Part shown: positions 42,749 through 50,102 of the stretch, piece after piece | How positions within the stretch are numbered: the first letter of the stretch is position 1 | Layout: every line of letters starts with the position of its first letter | Notes under the pieces: model-generated | Seen by the model: the letters and a program-made list of their open reading frames with translations, nothing else | What the model was told of the DNA's origin: nothing | Database searches by the model: none | Program-made: the position numbers and the translations under genes | Source of the DNA: Roseiarcus sp036489975 | Lineage (GTDB): Bacteria; Pseudomonadota; Alphaproteobacteria; Rhizobiales; Beijerinckiaceae | Direction of reading: 5' to 3' | Length of the DNA: 64,000 bases | NCBI GenBank assembly: GCA_036489975.1 | Contig: DASXES010000130.1 | Coordinates: 1-64,000, forward strand

Positions 42749-43279
42749 TCAGACCTTCTCCACCTGCCCGAACTCCAGATCGACCGGGGTTGCGCGGCCG
42801 AAGATCGACACGGCGACCTTGACCCGTGAACGGGATTCGTCGACTTCCTCGACCACCCCGTTGAACGATGCGAACGGCCCATCCGCCACCCGCACGTTTT
42901 CACCGATCTCGAACCGGATCGCCGCTTTCGGCCGCTCGACGCCGTCGGCCACCTGTCCCTTGATCCGCTCGGCCTCGAGGTCCGGGATCGGCATCGGCTT
43001 TTTGTCCGCGCCGAGGAAACCCGTCACCTTTGGGGTGTTCTTGATCAGGTGGTAGACTTCGTCAGTGAGGTCGCATTTGACCAGGACGTAGCCGGGGAAG
43101 AACTTCCGCTCCGAGTTGATCTTGCGCCCGCGGCGCATCTCGACGACCTGCTCGGTCGGCACGAGGATCTCCTCGAACTTGTCGGAGAGGGCGCGCTGGC
43201 CCGCCTGCTCGCGAATGGAATCCGCCACCTTCTTCTCGAAATTGGAATAGGCGTGAACGATATACCAGCGCATGTTCAT
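42749..43279 (-). CDS. nusG: Transcription termination/antitermination factor NusG
   Basis: The 176-residue protein starts MNMRWYIVHAYSNFEKKVAD (the NGN domain) and has GRKINSERKFFPGYVLVKCD, the loop TPKVTGFLGADKKPMPI and the C-terminal KOW motif VRVADGPFASFNGVVEEVDE. It binds RNA polymerase and couples to Rho or S10. ATG 43279 or 43273 is the start. secE precedes it by 28 bp. The ribosomal gene rplK, normally next, is absent; an acyltransferase follows instead. Confidence 0.96.
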   Translation of the reverse strand: MNMRWYIVHAYSNFEKKVADSIREQAGQRALSDKFEEILVPTEQVVEMRRGRKINSERKFFPGYVLVKCDLTDEVYHLIKNTPKVTGFLGADKKPMPIPDLEAERIKGQVADGVERPKAAIRFEIGENVRVADGPFASFNGVVEEVDESRSRVKVAVSIFGRATPVDLEFGQVEKV

Positions 43280-43307
43280 GGGTGGGGGTTCCGGATCATG
43301 ACCGAGG

Positions 43308-43505
43308 CTAACCCCCGCGCCCGAAGCCAAGGACGAGAGAAACGACTTCGCGCAGCACCTGATCGACCACGAGGAAGAAAAGGCTCGTGAACACGACCAG
43401 CATGAGCACAAGCCCAGTGGTGACAAGGGTCTCGCGCCGCGTCGGCCACACGACCTTGGCGGCCTCGGCGCGCACCTGCTGAATGAACTCGAACGGATTA
43501 GCCAT
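43308..43505 (-). CDS. secE: Preprotein translocase subunit SecE
   Basis: The 65-residue single-helix form begins MANPFEFIQQVRAEAAKVVW followed by PTRRETLVTT, the conserved SecE amphipathic segment, and one membrane helix (LVLMLVVFTSLFFLVVDQVL). It stabilises SecY in the inner membrane. It forms an operon with nusG. No tRNA-Trp lies upstream. Confidence 0.95.
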   Translation of the reverse strand: MANPFEFIQQVRAEAAKVVWPTRRETLVTTGLVLMLVVFTSLFFLVVDQVLREVVSLVLGFGRGG

Positions 43506-43699
43506 TGTTTCGATGTGGGTCTGCGGCTCTTGGCGCGGGGGGCGCCAACCTTCGGCCAGAAAAACTCGCGGCGCGGGGCCTCTCGGCGCCGCGCCACCTC
43601 GACCTCATATAGGAAAAGACCGCCGCTCGCCAAGCGAAATGTGACGGCCCGTGGAAAAACCGTCATAAAACGGCGCGGCGCGCCTCGCCTGACGGCTTG

Positions 43700-44881
43700 T
43701 CAGTCCCGGAAATGCTTCGAAAGTTTCAGCCCCTGGTGCTGGTAGTTCGACGTCGCGTCCGCGCCATAGAGCGCATCCGGCGGGCCGGCGAGTTTCTCGT
43801 AGACCAGCCTGCCGACCGGCTGCCCGTCCTCAAGCAGGAACGGCACGTCGCGGCTGCGCACTTCCAGGACCGCCCGGGCGGACGGGCGCCCGTCCCTGCC
43901 CTGACCGAACCCCGGATCGAAGAAGCCGGCGTAGTGGACGCGAAATTCCCCGATCGCCGGATCGATCGGCGCCATTTCCGCCGCAAGATCAGAGGGGATC
44001 TGCACTCTCTCGCGCGAAGCCAAAATGTAGAACTGGTCCGGATCAAGGATCAGCCGCCGGTCCTCGCGGGCGAGAATCGGCTCCCAGAAGTCCTCGATTC
44101 GATAGCCGCGCAGGCGGTTGACGTCGATGACGTCGCTGTTCCTGATCGCCCGATAGCCGACGACCGGCTCGCCTAAGCCCCCGAGATCGACCCTGAGCGC
44201 CACGCCTTCGCGCAGGTCGAGGGGACTGTCGACCAGCGGCGAGGCCAGATGGCGCTTGCGGATCTCCGCATCATCGAGCGTGAAGGTGTGCTTGTCACGC
44301 TGCTGGGAATTGCGGCTCCGGAACCGGACCTGATTCAGCTTGGTTCCCGCCTTGACCCGAACGCTGAAGCTGCGCGGCGAAATTTCCAGCCAAAGCTCGC
44401 CCTGGTAGTCGAGCGGGACCTCGTCGAACGCCTCTCCGCGATCGACGATGAGGCGGGTGAAAATGTCGATGCGCCCGGTCGAGCTTTTTGGATTCGCCGC
44501 GCCTGAAAGGTTGGGCCTGAGCTCGAGGCGCTCCATCAGCCGCGCGACATAGACGATCCCCTTCTCGAGGACCGCGCCCTTGCCAGCCAGCGACACGGGC
44601 TCCGCGTTCAGGCTCTCGAGCCGCTCGCGCACGGAGCGCTCGCGTCCCGGCAGGAAGCTCGAGCGAACGCGATAGGCTTCCTTGCTGAGCCTCAGGTCGA
44701 GACTCGCGGGTTGAAGCTGGGACGGCTCCACGGGAATCTCGGCCTGGATCAGCTTCCGGCCGATCATCGCCTTGATCTTCTGCCGGCCGAAGAGGCCGAA
44801 GGGCGCGGAGAACAGAGCGTCCGCCACGCCCGGTTCATGCGCATCGAGGATCACGGGCAGCGGCGTTCGGGGCGGCGTCAA
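43700..44881 (-). CDS. dcd: 2'-deoxycytidine 5'-triphosphate deaminase
   Basis: The 393-residue protein is the long, duplicated-domain form found in alphaproteobacteria. It contains LQPASLDLRLSKEAYRVRSS, NPKSSTGRIDIFTRLIVDRG and YQGELWLEISPRSFSVRV of the first half, and a second similar half (YILASRERVQIPSDLAAEMA, VHYAGFFDPGFGQG, ending ATSNYQHQGLKLSKHF). It deaminates dCTP to dUTP for dTMP synthesis. The start is TTG 44881; GTG 44854 is possible. It is divergent from metZ. Confidence 0.92.
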   Translation of the reverse strand: MTPPRTPLPVILDAHEPGVADALFSAPFGLFGRQKIKAMIGRKLIQAEIPVEPSQLQPASLDLRLSKEAYRVRSSFLPGRERSVRERLESLNAEPVSLAGKGAVLEKGIVYVARLMERLELRPNLSGAANPKSSTGRIDIFTRLIVDRGEAFDEVPLDYQGELWLEISPRSFSVRVKAGTKLNQVRFRSRNSQQRDKHTFTLDDAEIRKRHLASPLVDSPLDLREGVALRVDLGGLGEPVVGYRAIRNSDVIDVNRLRGYRIEDFWEPILAREDRRLILDPDQFYILASRERVQIPSDLAAEMAPIDPAIGEFRVHYAGFFDPGFGQGRDGRPSARAVLEVRSRDVPFLLEDGQPVGRLVYEKLAGPPDALYGADATSNYQHQGLKLSKHFRD

Positions 44882-45013
44882 GCTCTGGCCTCAAAGGGCG
44901 GTCCCGCGTTGTTAGCGCCCCCTCGCCTTCAAGCCAAGACTTCTAACCCAGGACTTCCAGGCCAAGACTCTAGCTTGACGCCAAGCCTCCGCCCGCGCTA
45001 TGCCGAGGTCATT

Positions 45014-45068
45014 CCGTGGTCATTTGAGCCGATCGGCTTGCCGCCACGTTAAACACCGGGCTAAAAGA
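45014..45068 (+). promoter_or_regulatory. SAM-II riboswitch
   Basis: The sequence CCGTGGTCATTTGAGCCG, then CGGCTTGC, CCACGTTAAA and GCTAAAAGA matches the SAM-II consensus in order. CGTGG pairs with CCACG (P1), GCCGATCGGC forms the inner helix region, and the CATTTGA and GCTAAAAG segments form the conserved pseudoknot and ligand pocket. It lies about 70 bases before metZ and would lower translation when S-adenosylmethionine is high, mainly by sequestering the ribosome-binding region. SAM-II is known almost only from alphaproteobacteria. Confidence 0.9.
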
Positions 45069-45140
45069 TCGGGGCGCATTCAAAACCGTCGCCTCGTCCC
45101 GAAGTCCGTCAGGCGCCGTTGGCGTGAGAGGACTTGAACG

Positions 45141-46370
45141 ATGACGAGCCCCCGCAAATCCCGCGATCCCAAGACGCTGCGGCCCGCGACCCAGTTGATC
45201 CATGGCGGATCGTTGCGCTCCTCCTTCGAGGAAACATCGGAGGCCCTGTTCCTCACTCAAGGGTATCTCTACGACACGATGGAGCTTGCGGAGGCGCGCT
45301 TCAAGGGCGACGATCCAGGCTTCATCTATTCGCGCTTCGCCAACCCCACGGTCTCGATGTTCGAGAAGCGGATGGCGCTCATCGAGGGCGCGGAGGCGGC
45401 GCGAGCGACCGCAAGCGGAATGGCGGCCGTCACCGCGGCCATGCTGGGCCAGCTCAGGGCCGGCGACCATGTCGTCGCCGCCCGCGCGCTGTTCGGCTCG
45501 TGCCTCTATGTGGTCGAGGATCTGCTTCCCCGCTTTGGCGTGGCCTCGACCCTGGTCGACGGCCCCAATCTCGATGAATGGCGGGCGGCTCTGCGTCCGA
45601 ACACCAAGACCGCGTTTCTCGAGTCGCCGACCAATCCGACGCTCGAACTCGTCGACATCGCAGGCGTCGCCGAGATCATGCATGGCGCCGGCGCGACGCT
45701 CGTGGTCGACAACGTGTTCGCCACGCCGCTGCTTCAGCATCCGATGAAGCTCGGCGCCGATTGCGTGGTCTACTCGGCCACCAAGCACATCGACGGCCAG
45801 GGCCGCGTGCTCGGCGGCGTGATCCTGGGAAGCGAGAAGTTCATCGCCGACCACATCCACAATTTCCTGCGCCAGACAGGCCCGTGTCTTTCGCCGTTCA
45901 ACGCCTGGACGCTGCTCAAGTCGCTCGAGACCCTGCCCGTGCGCGTGGCGGCGCAGATGCGCAGCGCGGGCAGAATCGCGGATTTCCTCAGCCAGCATCC
46001 AGCCGTCAAGCGCACCCTCTATCCGGGGCGCGCCGATCATCCGCAAGCCGAACTCGCCAGGCGCCAGATGGAAGGCGGCGGCACGATCGTGGCGTTCGAG
46101 GTCGCGGGCGGCAAGGCGGCGGCGTTCAAGGTCGCCAACGCCTTCACCGTCATCGGCATCTCCAACAATCTTGGCGACGCGAAAAGCCTCGTCACCCATC
46201 CGGAGACGACCACCCACCAGCGGCTCAAGCCCGAGCAGCGGGCGGCGCTCGGCATCGCGCCGGGCCTCCTCAGATTGTCGGTCGGCCTCGAGGACGTCGA
46301 CGATCTGATCGAGGATCTGGGCCAGGCGCTCGACAAGGCGTCGGCGCCGCGCCGGCACGCCGCCGAGTAA
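45141..46370 (+). CDS. metZ: O-succinylhomoserine sulfhydrylase
   Basis: The 409-residue PLP enzyme makes homocysteine from O-succinylhomoserine and sulfide. Landmarks are TQLIHGGSLRSSFEETSEAL, YDTMELAEARFKGDDPGFIY, SRFANPTVSMFEKRMALIEG, ESPTNPTLELVDIAGVAEI, VVDNVFATPLLQHP and the Schiff-base Lys215 in YSATKHIDGQGRVLGG. The early GYLYDTMELAEARF pattern favours MetZ over cystathionine gamma-synthase. GAGAGGAC precedes the ATG. The SAM-II riboswitch upstream fits a methionine-pathway gene. Confidence 0.94.
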   Translation: MTSPRKSRDPKTLRPATQLIHGGSLRSSFEETSEALFLTQGYLYDTMELAEARFKGDDPGFIYSRFANPTVSMFEKRMALIEGAEAARATASGMAAVTAAMLGQLRAGDHVVAARALFGSCLYVVEDLLPRFGVASTLVDGPNLDEWRAALRPNTKTAFLESPTNPTLELVDIAGVAEIMHGAGATLVVDNVFATPLLQHPMKLGADCVVYSATKHIDGQGRVLGGVILGSEKFIADHIHNFLRQTGPCLSPFNAWTLLKSLETLPVRVAAQMRSAGRIADFLSQHPAVKRTLYPGRADHPQAELARRQMEGGGTIVAFEVAGGKAAAFKVANAFTVIGISNNLGDAKSLVTHPETTTHQRLKPEQRAALGIAPGLLRLSVGLEDVDDLIEDLGQALDKASAPRRHAAE

Positions 46371-46412
46371 GGGCCTCGACGGCGGTTTCGACAACCAGAG
46401 CGCGCGTTCGAT

Positions 46413-46471
46413 CCAAGCAAATCCAAGCAAAAACCAAACAAATTTGCTTGTTTTTGCTTGGATTTGTTTGG
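46413..46471. repeat. Long imperfect inverted repeat after metZ (possible terminator)
   Basis: The left arm (starting CCAAGCAAATCCAAGC) and the right arm (ending GCTTGGATTTGTTTGG) pair over about 29 positions with one bulge, one wobble and one mismatch around a two- to three-base turn. It lies 43 bp after the metZ stop. The stem is A/T-rich, so it is not a classical rho-independent terminator but could be one or an RNA-stability element. The left arm contains the decamer CCAAGCAAAT. Confidence 0.7.
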
Positions 46472-46498
46472 TGGAATCGAGACTTTTCAAAGGGTTAT

Positions 46499-46530
46499 GG
46501 CCGGAAAAAACAAAAAAAATTTTCCGACCT
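46499..46530. terminator. GGCCGGAAAA/TTTTCCGACC hairpin
   Basis: GGCCGGAAAA, an A-rich loop, and TTTTCCGACC form a ten-pair stem (one wobble). On the minus strand it directly follows the short frame and promoter described at 46531-46654, so it may end that transcript; on the plus strand it is a second structure behind metZ. The function is inferred from position and shape. Confidence 0.5.
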
Positions 46531-46608
46531 TCAACTCGCGCGGCAGGTTGTGATCGAACGCCTCAAACAGCCGCTCCTCGCCCGGCCGCCGCCCGGCGTC
46601 GGCGACAT
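46531..46608 (-). CDS. Possible 25-codon small ORF or small RNA body
   Basis: Downstream of the promoter at 46627-46654 the minus strand has GACAGGAAAT before an ATG at 46608, then 25 codons (MSPTPGGGRARSGCLRRSIT, ending TTCRAS) and a stop just before the hairpin at 46499-46530. The peptide is short, basic and has two cysteines. It has no known relatives that I recognise. The unit may instead be a non-coding RNA of about 110 bases. Confidence 0.25.
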   Translation of the reverse strand: MSPTPGGGRARSGCLRRSITTCRAS

Positions 46609-46626
46609 ATTTCCTGTCGATAGAAA

Positions 46627-46654
46627 ATATTATCACTATTTCTGATTTTGTCAA
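46627..46654 (-). promoter_or_regulatory. Near-consensus sigma-70 promoter, leftward
   Basis: On the minus strand TTGACA (46654-46649) and TAATAT (46632-46627) are 16 bases apart, with a TGA extended -10. This is the best promoter-like pair seen in the window. It points away from the caspase gene toward the small frame at 46608. Confidence 0.55.
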
Positions 46655-46687
46655 CAACAGCGCTATCGATACAACAGGGCTATCGAC
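46654..46687. repeat. Tandem 17-bp repeats beside the promoter
   Basis: ACAACAGCGCTATCGAT is directly followed by ACAACAGGGCTATCGAC (15 of 17 identical). The pair abuts and slightly overlaps the -35 element. Tandem copies two helical turns long at a promoter suggest a regulator-binding site; the regulator is unknown. Confidence 0.55.
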
Positions 46688-46735
46688 ACAAGAGCGCGCG
46701 GGCGTCCCGCGCCGGGACGGCGGCGTCGAACCGGC

Positions 46736-48385
46736 TCAATGGCCCCGGAAGAGGCCGCCGCTCGAGCCCGTCCAGAATCCGGGCGGGCGCCCGCCCAAAC
46801 CCGGATCGGTCGGCAGCTCCGGCAGTCCCGCGGCGCGCCTCCATGCGGGGCTCCCGCCAACGAAGGCAGGCGGGGGAGGCGGCGCAGCCCGCTCGACGGT
46901 CTCGGACCGGCTAGGCTTCGTCCGCCTGTCGACGCGCCGGGCGGGCGCCTTTCGCTCTGATGGTTTCGCCGCCCGCCTCACCGAAGGCCTGGGCGAAGTT
47001 TCGACCTGCGCGTGGCGCGGCTTCTCGGGAACGGCCGGCCCGGCGGCGAGGAATTTCTGATATTCGGCTTCGCTGTCCGCTCTCAGCGCCGCAAGCTCAG
47101 CGGAATTGAGGAAGGAAGTGGGCGTGTAGCCTCGCTTCTTCTGCCATTGCGCGAGCGCGGACCGGGTCGCGTCATCGAGGACGCCGGTCGCCGCGCCCTC
47201 GTAAAAGTCGACGACAGTCAGACGCTCTTGAACCTCCCTCTCGCCCGCGGGGCTAAGGTTCAACGCCCTTTCGGTGTCGAGGGTCCCGATGTCTCTCAGC
47301 GCGTTCTCCGAAGGGCCGGTCGGCTCCGTCATGGCGACCGCCTGCGGCGCCGCGGCCGGCGTGGCGGCTGTCCCGCTCTCCGTGCTGGCGATCCTGTTCT
47401 TCGCCATTTGCGCGAAGACGCCATTGGGAAAGGCGCTGAGATAGGCCTTGTAGTCGGCCGGCAGGTCCGAATGCTCGGCGGATTGCCACAGCAGGTTCTC
47501 CTGCGACGGCTTCGCGTCCACGGGCGTTCCGGCAGGATTGGCCGCGACAGTCGAATTCGGCGAAGACTGCGGGTTGAGCTCGTACTCGCCGATGAGCGAG
47601 GTGTTGACCCACGGCAATTGATGGTGGCCGGTCTTCGTCCACACCTCGTTGCGAACCCGGCTCATCACGGTGTCGATGGTGACGCCAGAATCGAACAGAT
47701 GGTCGAGGAACGCCGCTGTGAAGGGGCTGTGGCGACCGGTCGGCCCGTCGAGGGCCGTGCTCTTCGGATCGCTGGCGAAAGCAATCAGCGTTCCGCGCGC
47801 CAGATCGCCGTCGATCGGGCTCAAGCCCCGCTCGACCACCAGCGATCGCGTCTTCTGTCTCGCCAGCGCCGCCGAGAAGGGATTGTCGCGGCAGGCGTCG
47901 AGGATGACGATGTTGACCCGATCCTCCCGCTTCATTTGCTTGAGCAGGAGCGAGACGCTGATCGCGTTCAGATCGAGGTCGCTCGCACTCTTCAAAACGA
48001 TGTCGGTCGGAATGAGATAGTTCTCCTCGTCGACCGAGACCCCGTGGCCCGCATAGTAAATGACCGCCGATTGGGCGTCGGGGAGCGCGGCGGCGAACTC
48101 GGAGACTTTCACTCGCATCTCGTCGATGTCGAGATCGTAGCCGTCGACCACCTCAAAGCCGAGCTTGCGGAAAGCGTCGGCGACCGCTCTGGCGTCGAAG
48201 ACCGCGTTATCGAGACGAACGGCGTTGCGATAGGCCCCGTTGCCGATCACCAGCGCGACGCGCTTTTCGTGAACCGATACGCCCGCGACCGAAACCGAGG
48301 CCGCGAAGCTGAAGGCGATCGCCGCCAGAACGGCCATGCGCGCGGAAACCGAAAACCGCGCCAGGACGCCGAACAACTTTGTCAT
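46736..48385 (-). CDS. Secreted caspase-like (C14) peptidase with C-terminal peptidoglycan-binding-like and proline-rich region
   Basis: The 549-residue protein has a signal peptide or anchor (MAVLAAIAFSFAASVSVAGV, about residues 17-36). A caspase-fold domain follows with the catalytic pair His114 (VIYYAGHGVSVDEENYLI) and Cys165 (VNIVILDACRDNPF). A segment near residues 285-340 (SAEHSDLPADYKAYLSAFPN) resembles helical repeats in similar proteins. Residues about 385-440 (LTVVDFYEGAATGVLDDATR, SALAQWQKKRGYTP) fit a peptidoglycan-binding-1 fold. The end is Arg/Pro/Gly-rich. It lies 340 bp from the T6SS operon, divergently. Whether it is part of that system is unknown. Confidence 0.82.
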   Translation of the reverse strand: MTKLFGVLARFSVSARMAVLAAIAFSFAASVSVAGVSVHEKRVALVIGNGAYRNAVRLDNAVFDARAVADAFRKLGFEVVDGYDLDIDEMRVKVSEFAAALPDAQSAVIYYAGHGVSVDEENYLIPTDIVLKSASDLDLNAISVSLLLKQMKREDRVNIVILDACRDNPFSAALARQKTRSLVVERGLSPIDGDLARGTLIAFASDPKSTALDGPTGRHSPFTAAFLDHLFDSGVTIDTVMSRVRNEVWTKTGHHQLPWVNTSLIGEYELNPQSSPNSTVAANPAGTPVDAKPSQENLLWQSAEHSDLPADYKAYLSAFPNGVFAQMAKNRIASTESGTAATPAAAPQAVAMTEPTGPSENALRDIGTLDTERALNLSPAGEREVQERLTVVDFYEGAATGVLDDATRSALAQWQKKRGYTPTSFLNSAELAALRADSEAEYQKFLAAGPAVPEKPRHAQVETSPRPSVRRAAKPSERKAPARRVDRRTKPSRSETVERAAPPPPPAFVGGSPAWRRAAGLPELPTDPGLGGRPPGFWTGSSGGLFRGH

Positions 48386-48728
48386 CCTTCCTGGCCTCTC
48401 GCCTCGCCTTCCGCCTTATCGCCGATCGCCCGGATGAGCGCGCGCCTTGCGCTTTTGCTGGCGCGGCCGCTCAGGCGTTTCTATCAGATTTCAGGTTTGC
48501 ACGGGATGGTTATCTCAACGCGTGCAGGCTTTCGCTGTGATGGAAGTCACATCTTCGGTTGGCCTCCCGCGATAGAACGCCCGAGGCCCGATTGACCAGC
48601 CGCGCAACGCCGACTCGGCCGGCCGCCACAAATAGGTTCGTCTCCATCGGCGAAAGGCGCGCGCAAACCCTTGCGGCTGCATGCAAAATGACGGAATAAT
48701 GTCGCTCAACATCACGCGTTCGGCAGAG
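48386..48728. other. Divergent intergenic region: caspase gene and T6SS operon
   Basis: About 340 bp should carry promoters for both directions. TTTCAGGTTTGCACGGGATG near 48488 is the least GC-rich part. No sigma-54 GG-N10-GC element was convincingly seen, and no gene or repeat was recognised. Confidence 0.4.
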
Positions 48729-50018
48729 ATGACCCTTCGACTAGCGATCGAGAACGTGGATCGGCTCCCGGACGGCGGACCTGTGCGGATCGAGGTCAAG
48801 GCGCGAGGGCTCGATCTTGGTCGCGATTCGCACCTCGACTGGACCTTGCCTGACCCAGGCCGAAACATCTCGGGCAAGCACTGTGAGATTCGCCATCGGG
48901 ACGGCGGATACTGGCTTCACGACGTCTCGACAAACGGGACCTTCGTCAACGGCGCCGAATACCGGCTCGACGCGCCGCACCTCCTGCGGGACGGAGATCG
49001 CCTGGGCATCGGGCCCTACATCATCGCCGTTTCCCTCGAAGAAGGACGAAAGCCGCAAGCGCCCGCCCCGGCGGCCGAGGCCTCTTTCGATGCTGGAGCC
49101 GCCGACGTGTGGGGTCCGGTTGGGGAGGCCGCGGCGCCCGAAACCGCCGAGCGGCGCCAGGCGGCCCAGACGCCCGACGCCGCGCCGGATTTCCTCGATT
49201 TTGCTTCGTTCCTCGAAGCGCCGAAAGCCGCCCCGGCGCCGATCGCGGATCCACCGCGATCCGAGGACGACTGGCTGACGGCGATCGCCTCCGCTCCGTC
49301 GCCTGCGGTGGAGCGCAACGTTCCCGAGCCCCGCAAACCGACGCCGGCGCGCCCCGCGGTCGCCGACCCGGCGCCAAGCCCCCTGTCGCCAGTCGCCCCG
49401 TCGCCCAGAGCGCCGCAGGCCGATGGCGACCAGGCGCGTGAGGTTCTCGATCGCATTGCCCGGGCGGCCGGCGTTCCGCAGCATGTTTTTTCTTCCCGCA
49501 ATCCGGACGAAATCGCCGACGAAATCGGCGCGTTGATTCGGATGACGACAGAACACCTGGCGCAGATGCTGGCGTCGCGCGCGGAGTCGATTGCGCTGAT
49601 ACGCTCCTCGAATCGCACGATGATCCGGGCCGTCGAGAACAACCCCCTCAAATTCGCCAGTTCGCCGGCGGAGGCGCTCGCCATCATGTTCGGCCCGCGC
49701 ACCCGGAACTATCTCGACGCTCAGGAGACGATTGAGCGCGCTTTCGCCGATCTCAAGAGCCACCAGATCCTCACCTTCGGCGCGATGCAGGGCGCGCTCG
49801 ACGCATTGTTCGAGGATCTCGCGCCCGATCGGATCGACCGCTCGATCGAGCCTGAGCGCGGCCTTGGGGCGCTCCTCTCATCGCGGAAGGCGAAACTTTG
49901 GGATATCTACGTCGAGCGATGGCGGGCCAAGACGAAACGGGCGGACGGACGCCTCCTTGAGGCGTTCACGGCTCTGTTCGCCCAAGCGTACGACAGGTTG
50001 CGGGACAAGAACGGCTGA
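48729..50018 (+). CDS. tagH: Type VI secretion FHA-domain protein TagH
   Basis: The protein (about 429 residues) begins MTLRLAIENVDRLPDGGPVR and has an FHA phosphothreonine-binding domain (LDLGRDSHLDWTLPDPGRNI, SGKHCEIRHRDGGYWLHDVS, TNGTFVNG). A proline/alanine-rich linker leads to a C-terminal helical domain (HLAQMLASRAESIALIRSSN, NPLKFASSPAEALAIMFG) shared by T6SS-associated FHA proteins. It likely mediates threonine-phosphorylation control of assembly, although no PpkA or PppA gene is in the window. Starts at ATG 48681 or 48699 would add 16 or 10 residues; 48729 gives the family start. Confidence 0.87.
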   Translation: MTLRLAIENVDRLPDGGPVRIEVKARGLDLGRDSHLDWTLPDPGRNISGKHCEIRHRDGGYWLHDVSTNGTFVNGAEYRLDAPHLLRDGDRLGIGPYIIAVSLEEGRKPQAPAPAAEASFDAGAADVWGPVGEAAAPETAERRQAAQTPDAAPDFLDFASFLEAPKAAPAPIADPPRSEDDWLTAIASAPSPAVERNVPEPRKPTPARPAVADPAPSPLSPVAPSPRAPQADGDQAREVLDRIARAAGVPQHVFSSRNPDEIADEIGALIRMTTEHLAQMLASRAESIALIRSSNRTMIRAVENNPLKFASSPAEALAIMFGPRTRNYLDAQETIERAFADLKSHQILTFGAMQGALDALFEDLAPDRIDRSIEPERGLGALLSSRKAKLWDIYVERWRAKTKRADGRLLEAFTALFAQAYDRLRDKNG

Positions 50019-50102
50019 GGCGATCATCGCTGTCGGGGCTGGAGCCAATCGGCTGGCTTTGAAGGAGCGGTGTGACGGGATCGAGTTGGGGAAGCGGCGC
50101 CG

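Noticed and set aside
45009..46490. A 490-codon minus-strand frame opposite metZ
   Set aside because: It overlaps the riboswitch and metZ completely and lacks domains; metZ is certain.
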